A DNA stretch of 64,000 nt, taken from the NCBI GenBank assembly GCA_003583745.1, contig QXPY01000003.1:1-64000 (forward strand), in the 5' to 3' direction. Below, in pieces: positions 12,676 to 23,033 of the stretch. A model generated the notes under the pieces. The model ran no database searches. It was not told the DNA's origin and worked only from the letters and a program-made list of their open reading frames with translations. How positions within the stretch are numbered: the stretch's first letter is position 1; the number at the start of each line of letters is the position of its first letter. The stretch comes from Rhodocyclales bacterium GT-UBC (GTDB taxonomy: Bacteria > Pseudomonadota > Gammaproteobacteria > Burkholderiales > Rhodocyclaceae). Both the position numbers and the translations under genes were made by a program.

Positions 12676-14214
12676 TTAGGCCCAGCTGCCCTTGAAGGCG
12701 GTGATGCCTGCGGCGAGAGCCTTTTCGGTGTCAGCGCTGAGGTCTGCAGTCGATTCCATGGTGTTCATGACATCGGCGCAGTTGGCCTTCAAGTAGCTGA
12801 TCATGGCTTTTTCGCATTCGAGTGCACGCTTGACTTCCACATCGTCGAAGTAGCCCTTGTCCGCTGCGTAGAGCGTGACGGCCATTTCGGAAATGCTCAT
12901 CGGAGCGTACTGCGGCTGCTTCATCAACTCGGTCACCAAGCGACCACGTTCGAGCTGCTTGCGGGTTGCTTCGTCGAGATCGGAAGCAAACTGGGCAAAC
13001 GCAGCGAGTTCGCGGTACTGAGCCAAGGCCAGACGAACACCGCCACCGAGCTTCTTGATCAGCTTGGTCTGAGCAGCGCCACCGACGCGGGACACGGAGA
13101 TACCGGCGTTGATTGCAGGACGAATACCGGCATTGAAGAGGTCGGTTTCCAGGAAGATCTGGCCGTCGGTAATCGAGATCACGTTGGTCGGAACGAAAGC
13201 GGAAACGTCACCAGCTTGGGTTTCGATAACCGGCAGTGCGGTCAGAGAACCGCTCTTGCCAGTCACCTCGCCATTGGTGAACTTCTCGACCCAGGCTTCG
13301 GAAACGCGAGCAGCGCGTTCGAGCAGGCGGGAGTGGAGATAGAACACGTCACCCGGATAGGCTTCGCGGCCCGGCGGACGGCGCAGCAGCAGGGAAACCT
13401 GACGGTAGCCCCAAGCTTGCTTGGTCAAGTCGTCATAAATGATCAGGGCGTCTTGGCCGCGGTCACGGAAGTACTCGCCCATCGTACAGCCAGCGTACGG
13501 AGCCAAGTACTGCAGGGCGGCCGATTCGGAAGCCGAGGCGGCGACGATGATGGTGTATTCCAGCGCGCCATGTTCTTCGAGCTTGCGCACGACGTTGGCG
13601 ATGGTGGAAGCCTTCTGGCCGATAGCAACATAAACGCAGAAGAGGTTCTTGCCCTTCTGGTTGATGATGGCATCGACAGCGACGGCGGTCTTGCCGGTCT
13701 GGCGGTCACCAATGATCAGCTCACGCTGACCACGACCAACCGGAACCATCGAGTCCACGCACTTCAGACCAGTTTGTACCGGCTGGGACACGGACTTACG
13801 CCAAATAACGCCCGGCGCAACCTTTTCCAGCTTGTCGGTTAACTTGGCGTTGATCGGGCCCTTACCATCGATCGGTTGACCGAGGGTATTGACCACGCGG
13901 CCAAGCAGTTCCGGACCGACCGGCACTTCCAGAATGCGACCGGTCGTCTTGACGACAGCGCCTTCGGAGATGTGCTCGTATTCACCCAGAATAACGGCGC
14001 CGACGGAGTCGCGCTCGAGGTTGAGTGCCATACCGAAGGTGTTGCCGGGGAATTCCAGCATTTCACCTTGCATGACGTCTTGCAAACCATGCACGCGGAC
14101 GATACCGTCAGTGACGGAGACCACGGTGCCCTGCGTACGCACTTCCGATGCGCCCTGCAGGTTCTGGATTTTGCTCTTGATCAGTTCAGAAATTTCGGAA
14201 GGATTCAACTGCAT
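12676..14214 (-). CDS. atpA: ATP synthase alpha subunit
   Basis: 512 residues, full length. Starts [20 protein letters not shown]-loop [15 protein letters not shown]; the arginine-finger region [13 protein letters not shown] is present. It is the non-catalytic nucleotide-binding subunit of the F1 ring. Ten bases separate its start from the atpH stop. Confidence 0.99.
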   Translation of the reverse strand: MQLNPSEISELIKSKIQNLQGASEVRTQGTVVSVTDGIVRVHGLQDVMQGEMLEFPGNTFGMALNLERDSVGAVILGEYEHISEGAVVKTTGRILEVPVGPELLGRVVNTLGQPIDGKGPINAKLTDKLEKVAPGVIWRKSVSQPVQTGLKCVDSMVPVGRGQRELIIGDRQTGKTAVAVDAIINQKGKNLFCVYVAIGQKASTIANVVRKLEEHGALEYTIIVAASASESAALQYLAPYAGCTMGEYFRDRGQDALIIYDDLTKQAWGYRQVSLLLRRPPGREAYPGDVFYLHSRLLERAARVSEAWVEKFTNGEVTGKSGSLTALPVIETQAGDVSAFVPTNVISITDGQIFLETDLFNAGIRPAINAGISVSRVGGAAQTKLIKKLGGGVRLALAQYRELAAFAQFASDLDEATRKQLERGRLVTELMKQPQYAPMSISEMAVTLYAADKGYFDDVEVKRALECEKAMISYLKANCADVMNTMESTADLSADTEKALAAGITAFKGSWA

Positions 14215-14223
14215 GAAATTCTC

Positions 14224-14757
14224 CTAGTTGTTCAGCGCCACGGCCATCGAGTCGAGTTTGCCGCGGACTGAAGCATCCAGCACCTGGTCACCGACGGCGA
14301 CCCGCACACCACCAATCAGGCTCGGGTCGATTTCGACGCGAGCAGTCAGGCGGGTACCAAAGCGTGCTTCCAGCTCCTTGAGCAGGGCAGCTACCTGGGT
14401 GTCGTCAATGGGGAATGCTGATTGCACCACCGCCTCCTTGACCCCTTCTTCCTGGCTCTTGGCCAGATCGAAAAGCCGGGAAATCTCCGGCAGGAGTGCG
14501 AGACGCCGGTTTTCTGCGAGGGTACGAATGAAGCTGCCCAATGTTGCATCACCGTCTTCTGACAGCGAAATGAACAAATCGGCAACTTGCTCAGCGGAGA
14601 GGCGGGGATTGCCCATGACCGTAGCCATGTCCCCGTCTTGGGCAATCAAAGCCAGGCGCTGAAGGCGCGCAGACCAGATGCCCTGCGCCCCTGCCTGCTG
14701 AGCGATGCGGTAGACAGCTTCAGCATAGGGGCGAGCGATGGTGACAGTTTCAGCCAT
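14224..14757 (-). CDS. atpH: ATP synthase delta subunit (OSCP)
   Basis: 177 residues; N-terminal helical bundle (ITIARPYAEAVYRIAQQ type; here VTIARPYAEAVYRIAQQAG) and the C-terminal family motif LIGGVRVAVGDQVLDASVRGKLDSM. It joins the F1 head to the peripheral b-subunit stalk. In order between atpF and atpA, five bases after the atpF stop. Confidence 0.97.
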   Translation of the reverse strand: MAETVTIARPYAEAVYRIAQQAGAQGIWSARLQRLALIAQDGDMATVMGNPRLSAEQVADLFISLSEDGDATLGSFIRTLAENRRLALLPEISRLFDLAKSQEEGVKEAVVQSAFPIDDTQVAALLKELEARFGTRLTARVEIDPSLIGGVRVAVGDQVLDASVRGKLDSMAVALNN

Positions 14758-14762
14758 AAGCT

Positions 14763-15233
14763 TTACAGATCCTGTTTGATCGTGGCCAGAATATCGGCAT
14801 GAGCCTGGGCATTGATCTCGCGACGCAGAATCTTTTCTGCACCAGCAACAACCAGCGTCGAAACTTGTTCGCGCAGTTGTTCCTTGGCACGTACAGCTTC
14901 CTGGTCGATTTCAGCCTTGGCGCCGGCGACGATGCGATCAGCTTCGGCCTTGGCCGTGAGCTTCGCTTCTTCGATAACCTGAGCCGCACGCTTTTCAGCG
15001 TTGGCGATCAGTTCGGCAGCCTTTTCCTTGCCTTCACGGAGTGCTTCCGTGGAACGCTTGGTGGCCAATTCGAGATCATGCTTGCCGCGTTCAGCAGCAG
15101 CCAGTCCATCCGCGATCTTCTTCGCACGCTCGTCGAGCGCCTTCACAATGGGGGGCCACACGAATTGCATCGTGAACCACGCCAGAATGAAGAACACAAC
15201 GAGCTGTGCAAACAACGTTGCGTTCAGATTCAC
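14763..15233 (-). CDS. atpF: ATP synthase b subunit
   Basis: 156 residues; N-terminal membrane segment ([23 protein letters not shown]) followed by a long charged Ala/Glu/Lys-rich helix, the peripheral stalk that dimerises and holds F1 against the a subunit. Located between atpE and atpH. Confidence 0.97.
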   Translation of the reverse strand: MNLNATLFAQLVVFFILAWFTMQFVWPPIVKALDERAKKIADGLAAAERGKHDLELATKRSTEALREGKEKAAELIANAEKRAAQVIEEAKLTAKAEADRIVAGAKAEIDQEAVRAKEQLREQVSTLVVAGAEKILRREINAQAHADILATIKQDL

Positions 15234-15272
15234 GGTATTAGTCCTCTAAAGAGTTGATCGGTTGAGGACCGA

Positions 15273-15533
<261 letters not shown>

Positions 15534-15572
15534 CTAAGTTAAAAAGTAAAGACTACTAAAGTTACTGCGAAA

Positions 15573-16439
15573 TCAGTGTGCTTCGTGAGCCTGACCGACA
15601 TAAACCAAGGTCAGCATCATGAAGATGAATGCTTGCAGGGCGACGATCAGAATATGGAAGATCGCCCAGATCGATCCAGCCAGAATATGACCGACGAACA
15701 GGGAAACACCGGTGGCACTTGCCGACCAGGCGGCACCCATCAGAGCGATCAGCATGAAGACGAGCTCACCGGCATACATGTTGCCGAACAGTCGCATGCC
15801 GTGAGAAACGGTCTTGGCCAGAAACTCGATCATCTGCATCGCGAAGTTGATCGGATACAGCAGCGGGTGACTACCGAACGGCGCGGTGAAGAGTTCATGG
15901 ACCCAGCCGCCAAAGCCCTTGATCTTGACGTTGTAGTAGAGACAGACAAGCAGGACACCGACAGACATACCGAGCGTACCATTCAGGTCGGCAGAAGGAA
16001 CCACGCGCAGATAAGCATGATGGTCGCCGGTAATGGTTTGCCAAATACTCGGCAAGAGATCGAGCGGCAGAAAGTCCATCGAATTCATCAGGAAAATCCA
16101 GATGAACACGGTTAGCGCCAGCGGACCGACAAACTTGCGGGACTCGGCGCTATGCACGATACCCTTGGCCTGATCATTGACCATTTCGAGAACGATCTCG
16201 ACGGCTGCCTGCATACGCCCTGGAACGCCGGAGGTGACGCTCTTGGCGACACGCCACATGACGAACAGACCGATCACGCCCATCAGGACGGAAAAGATCA
16301 TGGTATCGAGATTGATAACACTGAAATCGATCACGTTTTTCTGAGCATGACCGGTGGAATTCCAGTGCGTCAGGTGGTGAACGATGTATTCGCCGGCGGT
16401 GGGCGCGTTTGCTGCTGCTTCGTGGCCTGCTGTAGACAT
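15573..16439 (-). CDS. atpB: ATP synthase a subunit
   Basis: 288 residues from the ATG at 16439 (MSTAGHEAAANAP), two bases after the atpI stop and preceded by GGAAG. A TTG six codons upstream is a weaker alternative. It has five to six membrane segments; the conserved arginine of the proton half-channels lies in VSHGMRLFGNMYAGELVFML. It forms the stator channel against the c-ring. Confidence 0.97.
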   Translation of the reverse strand: MSTAGHEAAANAPTAGEYIVHHLTHWNSTGHAQKNVIDFSVINLDTMIFSVLMGVIGLFVMWRVAKSVTSGVPGRMQAAVEIVLEMVNDQAKGIVHSAESRKFVGPLALTVFIWIFLMNSMDFLPLDLLPSIWQTITGDHHAYLRVVPSADLNGTLGMSVGVLLVCLYYNVKIKGFGGWVHELFTAPFGSHPLLYPINFAMQMIEFLAKTVSHGMRLFGNMYAGELVFMLIALMGAAWSASATGVSLFVGHILAGSIWAIFHILIVALQAFIFMMLTLVYVGQAHEAH

Positions 16440-16441
16440 AA

Positions 16442-16783
16442 TCAGGGTTTCTTCCAAAACGCTATAAAACCTGCATGCAAAACAATCGCGAAGCCGATCA
16501 GCAAGCTGGGCCAGTGCATCTCGGGATACCCCGTGACGGCGATTGCCAAAAATCCTATGGTGGCCGCGATCTTGAGGAACTCACCGATGAAGAAATTCGC
16601 CGCATATGATGCGCCCGGGCGATTTGTCACCATCGTCAGCCGGACAGCAAAGAATAGGTTGGGAAGTATGCAGGCAATAGCTGCCACCCCTACCGAAACG
16701 AGCCCCCGCGTTCCTACGATTGCACCGGCCCCGATCGCTGTTATTAAAGCAGCACCTATTTGTAGAAGAATCGCTCTGTACAT
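16442..16783 (-). CDS. atpI: AtpI, ATP synthase assembly/ion protein
   Basis: 113 residues from the ATG at 16783 (MYRAILLQIGAALIT). An in-frame start at 16834 is excluded because it lies on the promoter -10 box. Four hydrophobic segments, with the family end GYPEMHWPSLLIGFAIVLHAGFIAFW. AtpI aids c-ring assembly. First gene of the atp operon. Confidence 0.9.
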   Translation of the reverse strand: MYRAILLQIGAALITAIGAGAIVGTRGLVSVGVAAIACILPNLFFAVRLTMVTNRPGASYAANFFIGEFLKIAATIGFLAIAVTGYPEMHWPSLLIGFAIVLHAGFIAFWKKP

Positions 16784-16825
16784 GGTGCTATGCAATCGTT
16801 GACCGGCTGTGCCACTCGGATATAA

Positions 16826-16855
16826 ATGATACAAGACTTATCTGACGCACGTCAA
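16826..16855 (-). promoter_or_regulatory. Predicted promoter of the atp operon
   Basis: On the minus strand TTGACG (16855-16850), an 18-base spacer and TATCAT (16831-16826), a good sigma-70 pair. It lies 43 bases upstream of the chosen atpI start and supports that start. All nine atp genes follow in the same direction with short gaps. Confidence 0.7.
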
Positions 16856-16899
16856 TGAAATTAAGGGTTTTCCTCAATGTGCGACCGGGAAAAACAGGT

Positions 16900-17751
16900 C
16901 TAGCGGATACGATTCAGAATCCCTTCAAGTTGGTCCAGGTCACTGAATTCTATGGTGACTTTACCGGCACCCTTTTTGTTGCTGCGAATTGCAACAGCAG
17001 CCCCCAGCGAATCGGATATTTCTTCCTGCAAGCGCAGCAAATCCCGATCGACCGGCTGCGGCGCCAACGGTTTGGGGGGGTTAAGAATCTGCTGAACCAA
17101 GCGCTCGACTTCACGCACGGAAAGCGATTTCTGAATGATTCTCTGAGCCAGCGCGAGCTGCTGACTACCCGGAATCGGGAGCAAAGCACGGGCATGCCCC
17201 ATTTCGATCTGACCTGCCATCAGCAATTCCTGGACAGGTGAAGTCAATTGCAGCAGACGCAACAAGTTGCTCGCCGCCGGACGCGAACGGCCGACAGCAT
17301 CCGCGGCCTGCTGATGAGTCAGCCCGAATTCGTCGATCAGGCGCTGCAGACCTTGCGCCTCTTCCAGCGGATTGAGATTTTCACGCTGGATATTTTCGAT
17401 CAGCGCCATCGCCAGCGCCTGTTCGTCCGGAATGCTGCGGATCAGCACCGGCACCTCGTTCAGACCGGCCAATTGGGCCGCCCGCCAGCGACGCTCGCCA
17501 GCCACGATCTCGTAGCGCTCGGCGCCTGGCGTCGCATCGACAGCACGCACCAATATCGGCTGCATCACGCCCTGCGCCTTGATCGAAGCTGCCAGTTCGG
17601 CCAGCGAATCCTGATCCATCTGGGTGCGCGGCTGGTACTTGCCGGGGCGCAGACGCTCGACCGGCAGATTGCGCTGTTCGTCGCCCTGCGGCTTGTCGCT
17701 GCCGGAAAGCAGTGCATCGAGACCGCGGCCGAGTCCTTTCATCTTGATCAT
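16900..17751 (-). CDS. parB: ParB, chromosome-partitioning CTPase/DNA-binding protein
   Basis: 283 residues. N-terminal ParA-contacting tail ([11 protein letters not shown]), the ParB nuclease/CTPase block ([33 protein letters not shown] and [12 protein letters not shown]), the helix-turn-helix ([25 protein letters not shown]; here [16 protein letters not shown]) and a C-terminal dimer domain. It loads on parS sites. Overlaps parA by four bases. No copy of the 16-bp parS palindrome was noticed in this window. Confidence 0.96.
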   Translation of the reverse strand: MIKMKGLGRGLDALLSGSDKPQGDEQRNLPVERLRPGKYQPRTQMDQDSLAELAASIKAQGVMQPILVRAVDATPGAERYEIVAGERRWRAAQLAGLNEVPVLIRSIPDEQALAMALIENIQRENLNPLEEAQGLQRLIDEFGLTHQQAADAVGRSRPAASNLLRLLQLTSPVQELLMAGQIEMGHARALLPIPGSQQLALAQRIIQKSLSVREVERLVQQILNPPKPLAPQPVDRDLLRLQEEISDSLGAAVAIRSNKKGAGKVTIEFSDLDQLEGILNRIR

Positions 17752-18509
17752 TGGACGACCCTTTCCAGAATTTCACGGGCAAGCGAACTGTAAGCCTGCG
17801 CTCCCTTCGAGCTCTTATCAAAAGCGATCACCGGCTTGCCGTAGGACGGCGCCTCGGCCAACCGGACATTACGCGGCACGATGGTCTTATATACCTTGTT
17901 ACCGAAATGGCTTTCCAGCTCGCCAGACACCTGTTGGGTGAGAGTACTCTGCGGGTTGTACATGGTGCGCAGCAGGCCTTCGATTTCGAGACGGGGATTC
18001 AGGTGATGACGCACCTTGCGCAGAGTCTCGACCAGATCGGACAGCCCCTCCAGCGCGTAGTACTCGCACTGCATCGGGATCAGCACCGAATCGGCGGCCA
18101 CCAGCGCATTCACCGTCAGCATGTTGAGCGCCGGCGGACAGTCGATCAGGATGTAATCGTAGGTCGCCTGCCCCGCCTGCAAGGCATTCTTCAGGCGGTA
18201 CTCGCGCTGATCGAGCTCGATCAGCTCGACTTCCGCCCCGGCCAACTCGCGATTGGCCGGCAGGATGTCGAAATAGAATTCGGTCTTGATGCAGACTTCG
18301 GCCAGGCTTGCCGCACCGATCAGCAACTGATAGACCGTCGGCAGCGCTTCCTTCTTGGTAATGCCGGCCCCGGTCGTCGCATTCCCCTGTGGGTCCATGT
18401 CGATGAGCAGCACACGCTGCCCCTCTGCCCCCAGCGAAGCGGCCAGATTGACCGCGGTGGTCGTCTTGCCGACGCCACCCTTCTGATTGGTGATGGCGAG
18501 TACTTTCAT
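17748..18509 (-). CDS. parA: ParA/Soj, chromosome-partitioning ATPase
   Basis: 253 residues with the deviant Walker [15 protein letters not shown] at residues 11-24, [11 protein letters not shown] (Walker A') and [17 protein letters not shown] (Walker B). The family forms ATP-dependent dimers on DNA and moves ParB-parS complexes. It overlaps rsmG (ATGA) and parB, so four genes mnmG-rsmG-parA-parB form one coupled unit. Confidence 0.97.
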   Translation of the reverse strand: MKVLAITNQKGGVGKTTTAVNLAASLGAEGQRVLLIDMDPQGNATTGAGITKKEALPTVYQLLIGAASLAEVCIKTEFYFDILPANRELAGAEVELIELDQREYRLKNALQAGQATYDYILIDCPPALNMLTVNALVAADSVLIPMQCEYYALEGLSDLVETLRKVRHHLNPRLEIEGLLRTMYNPQSTLTQQVSGELESHFGNKVYKTIVPRNVRLAEAPSYGKPVIAFDKSSKGAQAYSSLAREILERVVQ

Positions 18510-19123
18510 GACCCGGCTTTCAAAATGATCAAATGTCGTTCGGCATCCAGCCCCGGCACCCGCAACGGAATGACCGCTTCCACCACGATGTCGGCCGGCA
18601 GGGCCTGGAGTTCTTCATCCGGTCGCACACCCTTCATGGCCAGCCAGCGGCCGCCCGGCGCCAGCAGATGGCGGGTCAGGCTGATGAACAACCCGATCTC
18701 GGCAAAGGCGCGCGAACTGATCTGGGCATACTGGCCGTGCATGTCCTCGACCCGGGCGTGGTGCGCAGTCACATTCTTCAAGCCCAATTCGATGGCCGCC
18801 TGCTGCAAGAAGGTGGCTTTTTTCTGCACCGTGTCGACCATGCTGACCGACAGGTCGGGACGCGCAATGGCCAGGGGAATACCGGGCAAACCGCCACCGC
18901 TGCCGACATCGAGCAAAGGGCCGGCGCCGACATGCGGCAGGATGGCCAGCGAGTCGAGCAGATGATGTGAAATCGCCTGCGCCGGATCGCGCAAGGCCGT
19001 CAGGTTATAGGTCTTGTTCCACTTGAGCAGCAAGTCGCGAAAGGCCAGCAGCTTCTGCTGCGCCGTGACGGGCAGATCGAGTCCGAGTTCGCCGATCCCG
19101 GCGGCAAGGGCGCTCTGACTCAT
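18506..19123 (-). CDS. rsmG: RsmG, 16S rRNA m7G527 methyltransferase
   Basis: 205 residues (GidB). SAM-binding motif [17 protein letters not shown], followed by [16 protein letters not shown] and the family motif SRAFAE. It methylates G527 of 16S rRNA; loss gives low-level streptomycin resistance in other bacteria. Overlaps mnmG and parA by four bases at each end. Confidence 0.97.
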   Translation of the reverse strand: MSQSALAAGIGELGLDLPVTAQQKLLAFRDLLLKWNKTYNLTALRDPAQAISHHLLDSLAILPHVGAGPLLDVGSGGGLPGIPLAIARPDLSVSMVDTVQKKATFLQQAAIELGLKNVTAHHARVEDMHGQYAQISSRAFAEIGLFISLTRHLLAPGGRWLAMKGVRPDEELQALPADIVVEAVIPLRVPGLDAERHLIILKAGS

Positions 19124-21006
19124 GCTGCTTGCGACAGGTTGAAGCGCTTGAGGTGGATCAGCAGCAGCGAAATCGCCGCCGGCGTGATGCCCTGAATGCG
19201 CGATGCCTGACCGATGGTCTGCGGCTTGTGCTGGGCCAGCTTCTGCTTGACCTCGTTGGACAGGCCGGCCACCGACGAATAGTCGAGGTCGGCCGGCAAC
19301 GCCGTGTTTTCGTAGGACGACGAGCGCGCCACCTCTTCGGCTTGGCGATCGATATAGCCCTGGTACTTGGCGGAAATCTCCAGCTGCTCGACGACCATCG
19401 GGTCGGTCTGCGCCTCGCCGGCACCAGGCAGCGTCAGCAGGCTGCCATAAGTGACCTCCGGCCGGCGCAGCAGCTCGAACAGGTTGTATTCATGCTCGAT
19501 CGCCTTGCCCAGGACACGGACGGCATCTTCAGCCGGCAGGATCTTCGGATTGACCCAGGTCGCCTTCAGACGCTCCTGCTCGGCGGCGATGGCATCGCGC
19601 TTCTGGCAGAAGGCCGCCCAACGCACGTCATCAACCAGGCCCAACTGGCGACCTTGCTCGGTCAGACGCAAATCGGCGTTGTCTTCGCGCAGGCTGAGGC
19701 GATATTCGGCGCGACTGGTGAACATCCGGTAGGGGTCGGAAACGCCGCGCGTGATCAGGTCATCGACCAGGACGCCAAGGTAGGCCTCGTTGCGCTTCGG
19801 ACACCAGCCCGCACGCCCCTTGACGTAATTGACCGCATTGATGCCGGCCAGCAGACCCTGGGCCGCCGCTTCCTCGTAACCGGTGGTGCCGTTGATCTGG
19901 CCGGCGAAGAAAAGTCCGTTGATGGCCTTGGTTTCCAGCGTGTCCTTGAGACCGCGCGGATCGTAGAAGTCGTATTCGATGGCGTAGCCGGGGCGCAGGA
20001 TGTGCACGTTCTCCATGCCGCGGATCGAACGCACCAGCGCCAGCTGGATGTCGAAGGGCAGGCTGGTCGAGACGCCGTTCGGGTAGATCTCGTGCGTCGT
20101 CAGGCCTTCCGGCTCGAGGAAGACGTTGTGCTTGTCCTTGTCGGCAAAGCGATGGATCTTGTCCTCGATCGACGGGCAGTAGCGCGGCCCGACGCCTTCG
20201 ATGACGCCGGTGTACATTGGCGAGCGGTCCAGCCCACTGCGGATGATGTCGTGCGTGCGTTCGTTGGTTTCGGTAATCCAGCACGGCAGCTGCTTCGGGT
20301 GCTGCGCGGCGTTGCCGAGGAAAGAGAAGACCGGCAGCGGGTTGTCCGAATGCTGCTCTTCCATCACCGAGAAATCGATGGTCTTGCCGTCGAGGCGCGG
20401 CGGCGTGCCGGTTTTCAGGCGCCCCTGCGGCAGCTTCAGTTCCTTCAGGCGGGCGGCGAGCGATACCGAGGGCGGATCGCCCATGCGGCCGCCGGTGTAG
20501 TTCTCCAGCCCGACGTGAATCTTGCCGTTGAGGAAGGTGCCGGCGGTCAGCACCACGGCCTCGGCCATGAAACGGATACCCAGCTGCGTCACCACACCGC
20601 AGACCTTGTCGCCTTCGACGATCAGGTCGTCGCAGGCCTGCGCGAATATGGTCAGATTGGGCTGGTTTTCCAGGCGGCTGCGGATGGCCTGCTTGTACAG
20701 CACGCGATCGGCCTGGGCGCGCGTGGCACGCACGGCCGGCCCTTTCGAGGCGTTCAGGATGCGGAACTGGATGCCGGCCTCGTCGGTCGCCGCGGCCATC
20801 GCACCGCCCAATGCATCAACCTCGCGCACCAGATGCCCCTTGCCGATGCCGCCGATCGAGGGATTGCAGCTCATCGCGCCAAGGGTATCGAGGTTGTGGG
20901 TCAGCAACAGCGTGTTCGCCCCCGCCCGGGCCGCGGCCAGCGCAGCTTCGGTGCCGGCGTGACCGCCGCCGACGACAATGACATCAAAACGGGTGGGATA
21001 GAGCAT
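19120..21006 (-). CDS. mnmG: MnmG (GidA), tRNA uridine-5-carboxymethylaminomethyl modification enzyme
   Basis: 628 residues, full length. FAD-binding [17 protein letters not shown] near residue 12, the family signatures [22 protein letters not shown] and [12 protein letters not shown], and [21 protein letters not shown]. With MnmE it modifies the wobble uridine of several tRNAs. First gene of the mnmG-rsmG-parAB group, which in many bacteria lies near the replication origin; no oriC features were seen here. Confidence 0.98.
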   Translation of the reverse strand: MLYPTRFDVIVVGGGHAGTEAALAAARAGANTLLLTHNLDTLGAMSCNPSIGGIGKGHLVREVDALGGAMAAATDEAGIQFRILNASKGPAVRATRAQADRVLYKQAIRSRLENQPNLTIFAQACDDLIVEGDKVCGVVTQLGIRFMAEAVVLTAGTFLNGKIHVGLENYTGGRMGDPPSVSLAARLKELKLPQGRLKTGTPPRLDGKTIDFSVMEEQHSDNPLPVFSFLGNAAQHPKQLPCWITETNERTHDIIRSGLDRSPMYTGVIEGVGPRYCPSIEDKIHRFADKDKHNVFLEPEGLTTHEIYPNGVSTSLPFDIQLALVRSIRGMENVHILRPGYAIEYDFYDPRGLKDTLETKAINGLFFAGQINGTTGYEEAAAQGLLAGINAVNYVKGRAGWCPKRNEAYLGVLVDDLITRGVSDPYRMFTSRAEYRLSLREDNADLRLTEQGRQLGLVDDVRWAAFCQKRDAIAAEQERLKATWVNPKILPAEDAVRVLGKAIEHEYNLFELLRRPEVTYGSLLTLPGAGEAQTDPMVVEQLEISAKYQGYIDRQAEEVARSSSYENTALPADLDYSSVAGLSNEVKQKLAQHKPQTIGQASRIQGITPAAISLLLIHLKRFNLSQAA

Positions 21007-21196
21007 GGCCTGATCTGAAAAAGTGGATTGCTGCAGCGCAGTATCGGGAGGCGGATTTTACGTCAGGTCGCTGAAAATTCGAAGTTTTTCCCCTGACTTC
21101 GTGGCTCCGAGCCGACTCAACCGGCGGCGATACGAAGCGCCCCCAAGGCCGGGTGGTGCCTTGCTGCGCCTGTCAAACTGCGTTAACTTGCCGCAA

Positions 21197-22891
21197 ATGA
21201 ACACGAGTCCCCTTGATAACGACGAGATGCTGCTGGTTCTCCAGCAGTCGCTCACCAAAAAACGCGTTCTGCTTGTCGACCGCCACCCTCCGGCGCGCGA
21301 TGCGCTGCGCCTGATGCTCGGCGCATTGGGCGTGACCGCCGTACATGGCGCCGGCAACTCGGCCGAAGTCATTCGCCAAGTCAAGGGCAACCGTTTCGAC
21401 ATCATCCTGTCCGACTTCGTACTCGACGATGGCCGGGACGGCCAGCAATTGCTCGAAGAGCTGCGCCACACCCACTTGATTCCGTTATCAACCGTCTACA
21501 TGATCATCACCAGCGAACGCGCCTACACCAACGTCGTGGCGCTGGCCGAGCTGGCCCCTGACGATTACCTGATCAAGCCATTCACCGCCGAACAACTGCA
21601 GGCCCGCCTGGTCCGGGCCATTTACAAGAAGCATGTGCTGCGCAAGATCTACGAGCAGATTCAGCGCGGCGCCCTGCGGGAAGCGATTGCCGCCTGCGAC
21701 CGCGTGATCCAGCAACAACCGGTCTACCTCTATGACGCGTTACGCTTCAAGGGCGAACTGCTGCATAACCTGGGCAAGACTCGCGAAGCCGAAGAGGTCT
21801 TTCGCCGGGTACTTGAAGGCAGGGTCGTGCCTTGGGCCAAGATGGGCCTGGCCATGGCCCTGCGCGACCGTGGCGCCCTCGACGAAGCGGAGGAGTTGGC
21901 CGAGCAGGTCACCAACGAGGCACCGGAATATCTCTCCGCCTACGACTTCCTGGCTTCGGTGCACGAAGCCAAGGGGCGCCTGACAGAAGCCCAGCGGGTC
22001 TTGCAGAAAGCGGCCGATGCCTCGCCGCACAACACCGTGCGGCAACGTCACGTCGGCGACACGGCGGCCCGCAACAAGGATTTCCTTGCCGCGGAAAAGG
22101 CCTACGGCAAGGTCATAGACCGCAATCGCGGCTCCAGCCTGCGTTCGATTGACGATTTTGCCAACCTCTCCCGCGTCCTGGTCGAACGGGGCGATGTCAC
22201 CGCCTCACGCAAGATCGCCGCCGACATGAAGCGCGAATGGCGGGGCGACAAGCAAGCCGAACTCGCGGCCCTGGTCACGGAAAGCCTGTGCCTGGATCTG
22301 GAAGGCGCTCCGGAAAAAGCTCAAACCCTGGTCGACAAAGCGCTCGAACTACAACAACAAGTCTTGGCTGAATCGTCGGGTAAAGGAAAGCAGGTTTCGC
22401 AGCGACTGGCGGTCGATCTGGCCCATGCCTGCTACGCCACCGGCAAACAGGAGGCCGGCGAGAAAATCATGCGCCAGGTCGCCGCGGAAAACCACGAAGA
22501 CCCGCACTTGATCGAACACATCACCAGCGTCTTCGAGAAGACCGGCCAGCCTGATGCAGGCAAGGCACTGCTCGAGCGGGTTGGCAAGGAAATCATCGAC
22601 CTCAACAACAAGGGAGTGCTGGCCGCCCGCAATGGCGACCTCGAAGGCTCCGTCGAGCTGCTCATCCAGGCCGTCAACCAGGTGCCAAACCTTCAGTTCC
22701 TCGTTAACGCGGCCAAAGCCATCTTCTCCTTGATGGACCAAAAGGGCTGGAACAACGAACTGGCCGCCCAAGGTTACGACTACTTGCAACGCGCCTTGCG
22801 CAAGGACCGGAAAAGTCCGAAAGTGGCCTCGGCCCGGGAGCTCTACGTCGCAGTCGCCAAGAAGTACGGCGTCGACACCGAACTCAACTAG
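21197..22891 (+). CDS. Response-regulator receiver domain fused to TPR repeats
   Basis: 564 residues from the ATG at 21197 (MNTSPLDNDEMLL); the open frame upstream has no ribosome site. Residues ~18-140 form a receiver: RVLLVDRHPPARDALRLML, phospho-acceptor aspartate in FDIILSDFVLDDG, and the lysine in DDYLIKPFTAEQL. The rest, about 400 residues, is a series of TPR-like helical pairs (for example RFKGELLHNLGKTREAEEVFRRVLEG). No DNA-binding domain or output enzyme is visible, so output is probably by protein contact. It is divergent from mnmG. Partner kinase unknown. Confidence 0.85.
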   Translation: MNTSPLDNDEMLLVLQQSLTKKRVLLVDRHPPARDALRLMLGALGVTAVHGAGNSAEVIRQVKGNRFDIILSDFVLDDGRDGQQLLEELRHTHLIPLSTVYMIITSERAYTNVVALAELAPDDYLIKPFTAEQLQARLVRAIYKKHVLRKIYEQIQRGALREAIAACDRVIQQQPVYLYDALRFKGELLHNLGKTREAEEVFRRVLEGRVVPWAKMGLAMALRDRGALDEAEELAEQVTNEAPEYLSAYDFLASVHEAKGRLTEAQRVLQKAADASPHNTVRQRHVGDTAARNKDFLAAEKAYGKVIDRNRGSSLRSIDDFANLSRVLVERGDVTASRKIAADMKREWRGDKQAELAALVTESLCLDLEGAPEKAQTLVDKALELQQQVLAESSGKGKQVSQRLAVDLAHACYATGKQEAGEKIMRQVAAENHEDPHLIEHITSVFEKTGQPDAGKALLERVGKEIIDLNNKGVLAARNGDLEGSVELLIQAVNQVPNLQFLVNAAKAIFSLMDQKGWNNELAAQGYDYLQRALRKDRKSPKVASARELYVAVAKKYGVDTELN

Positions 22892-23033
22892 CCCACCATT
22901 TCAGCCCGCCGCCCGGCGAAACATCCGGAAACGAATTGGCGGCAAAATATCCGCATCCTTTTCGACCGACAAGCGTTAACTCCTTATTCGAACTGCGGCC
23001 ATGATGGCCGTGCCGCTTGTAGAAAGGACAGCC

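Noticed and set aside
16900..21006. Possible parS or oriC in the parAB-mnmG region
   Set aside because: No GTTTCAC-type palindrome or DnaA-box cluster was noticed by eye; a computed search would be needed.
19129..21018. 629-codon frame opposite mnmG
   Set aside because: Gln/Arg/Val-rich shadow of mnmG.
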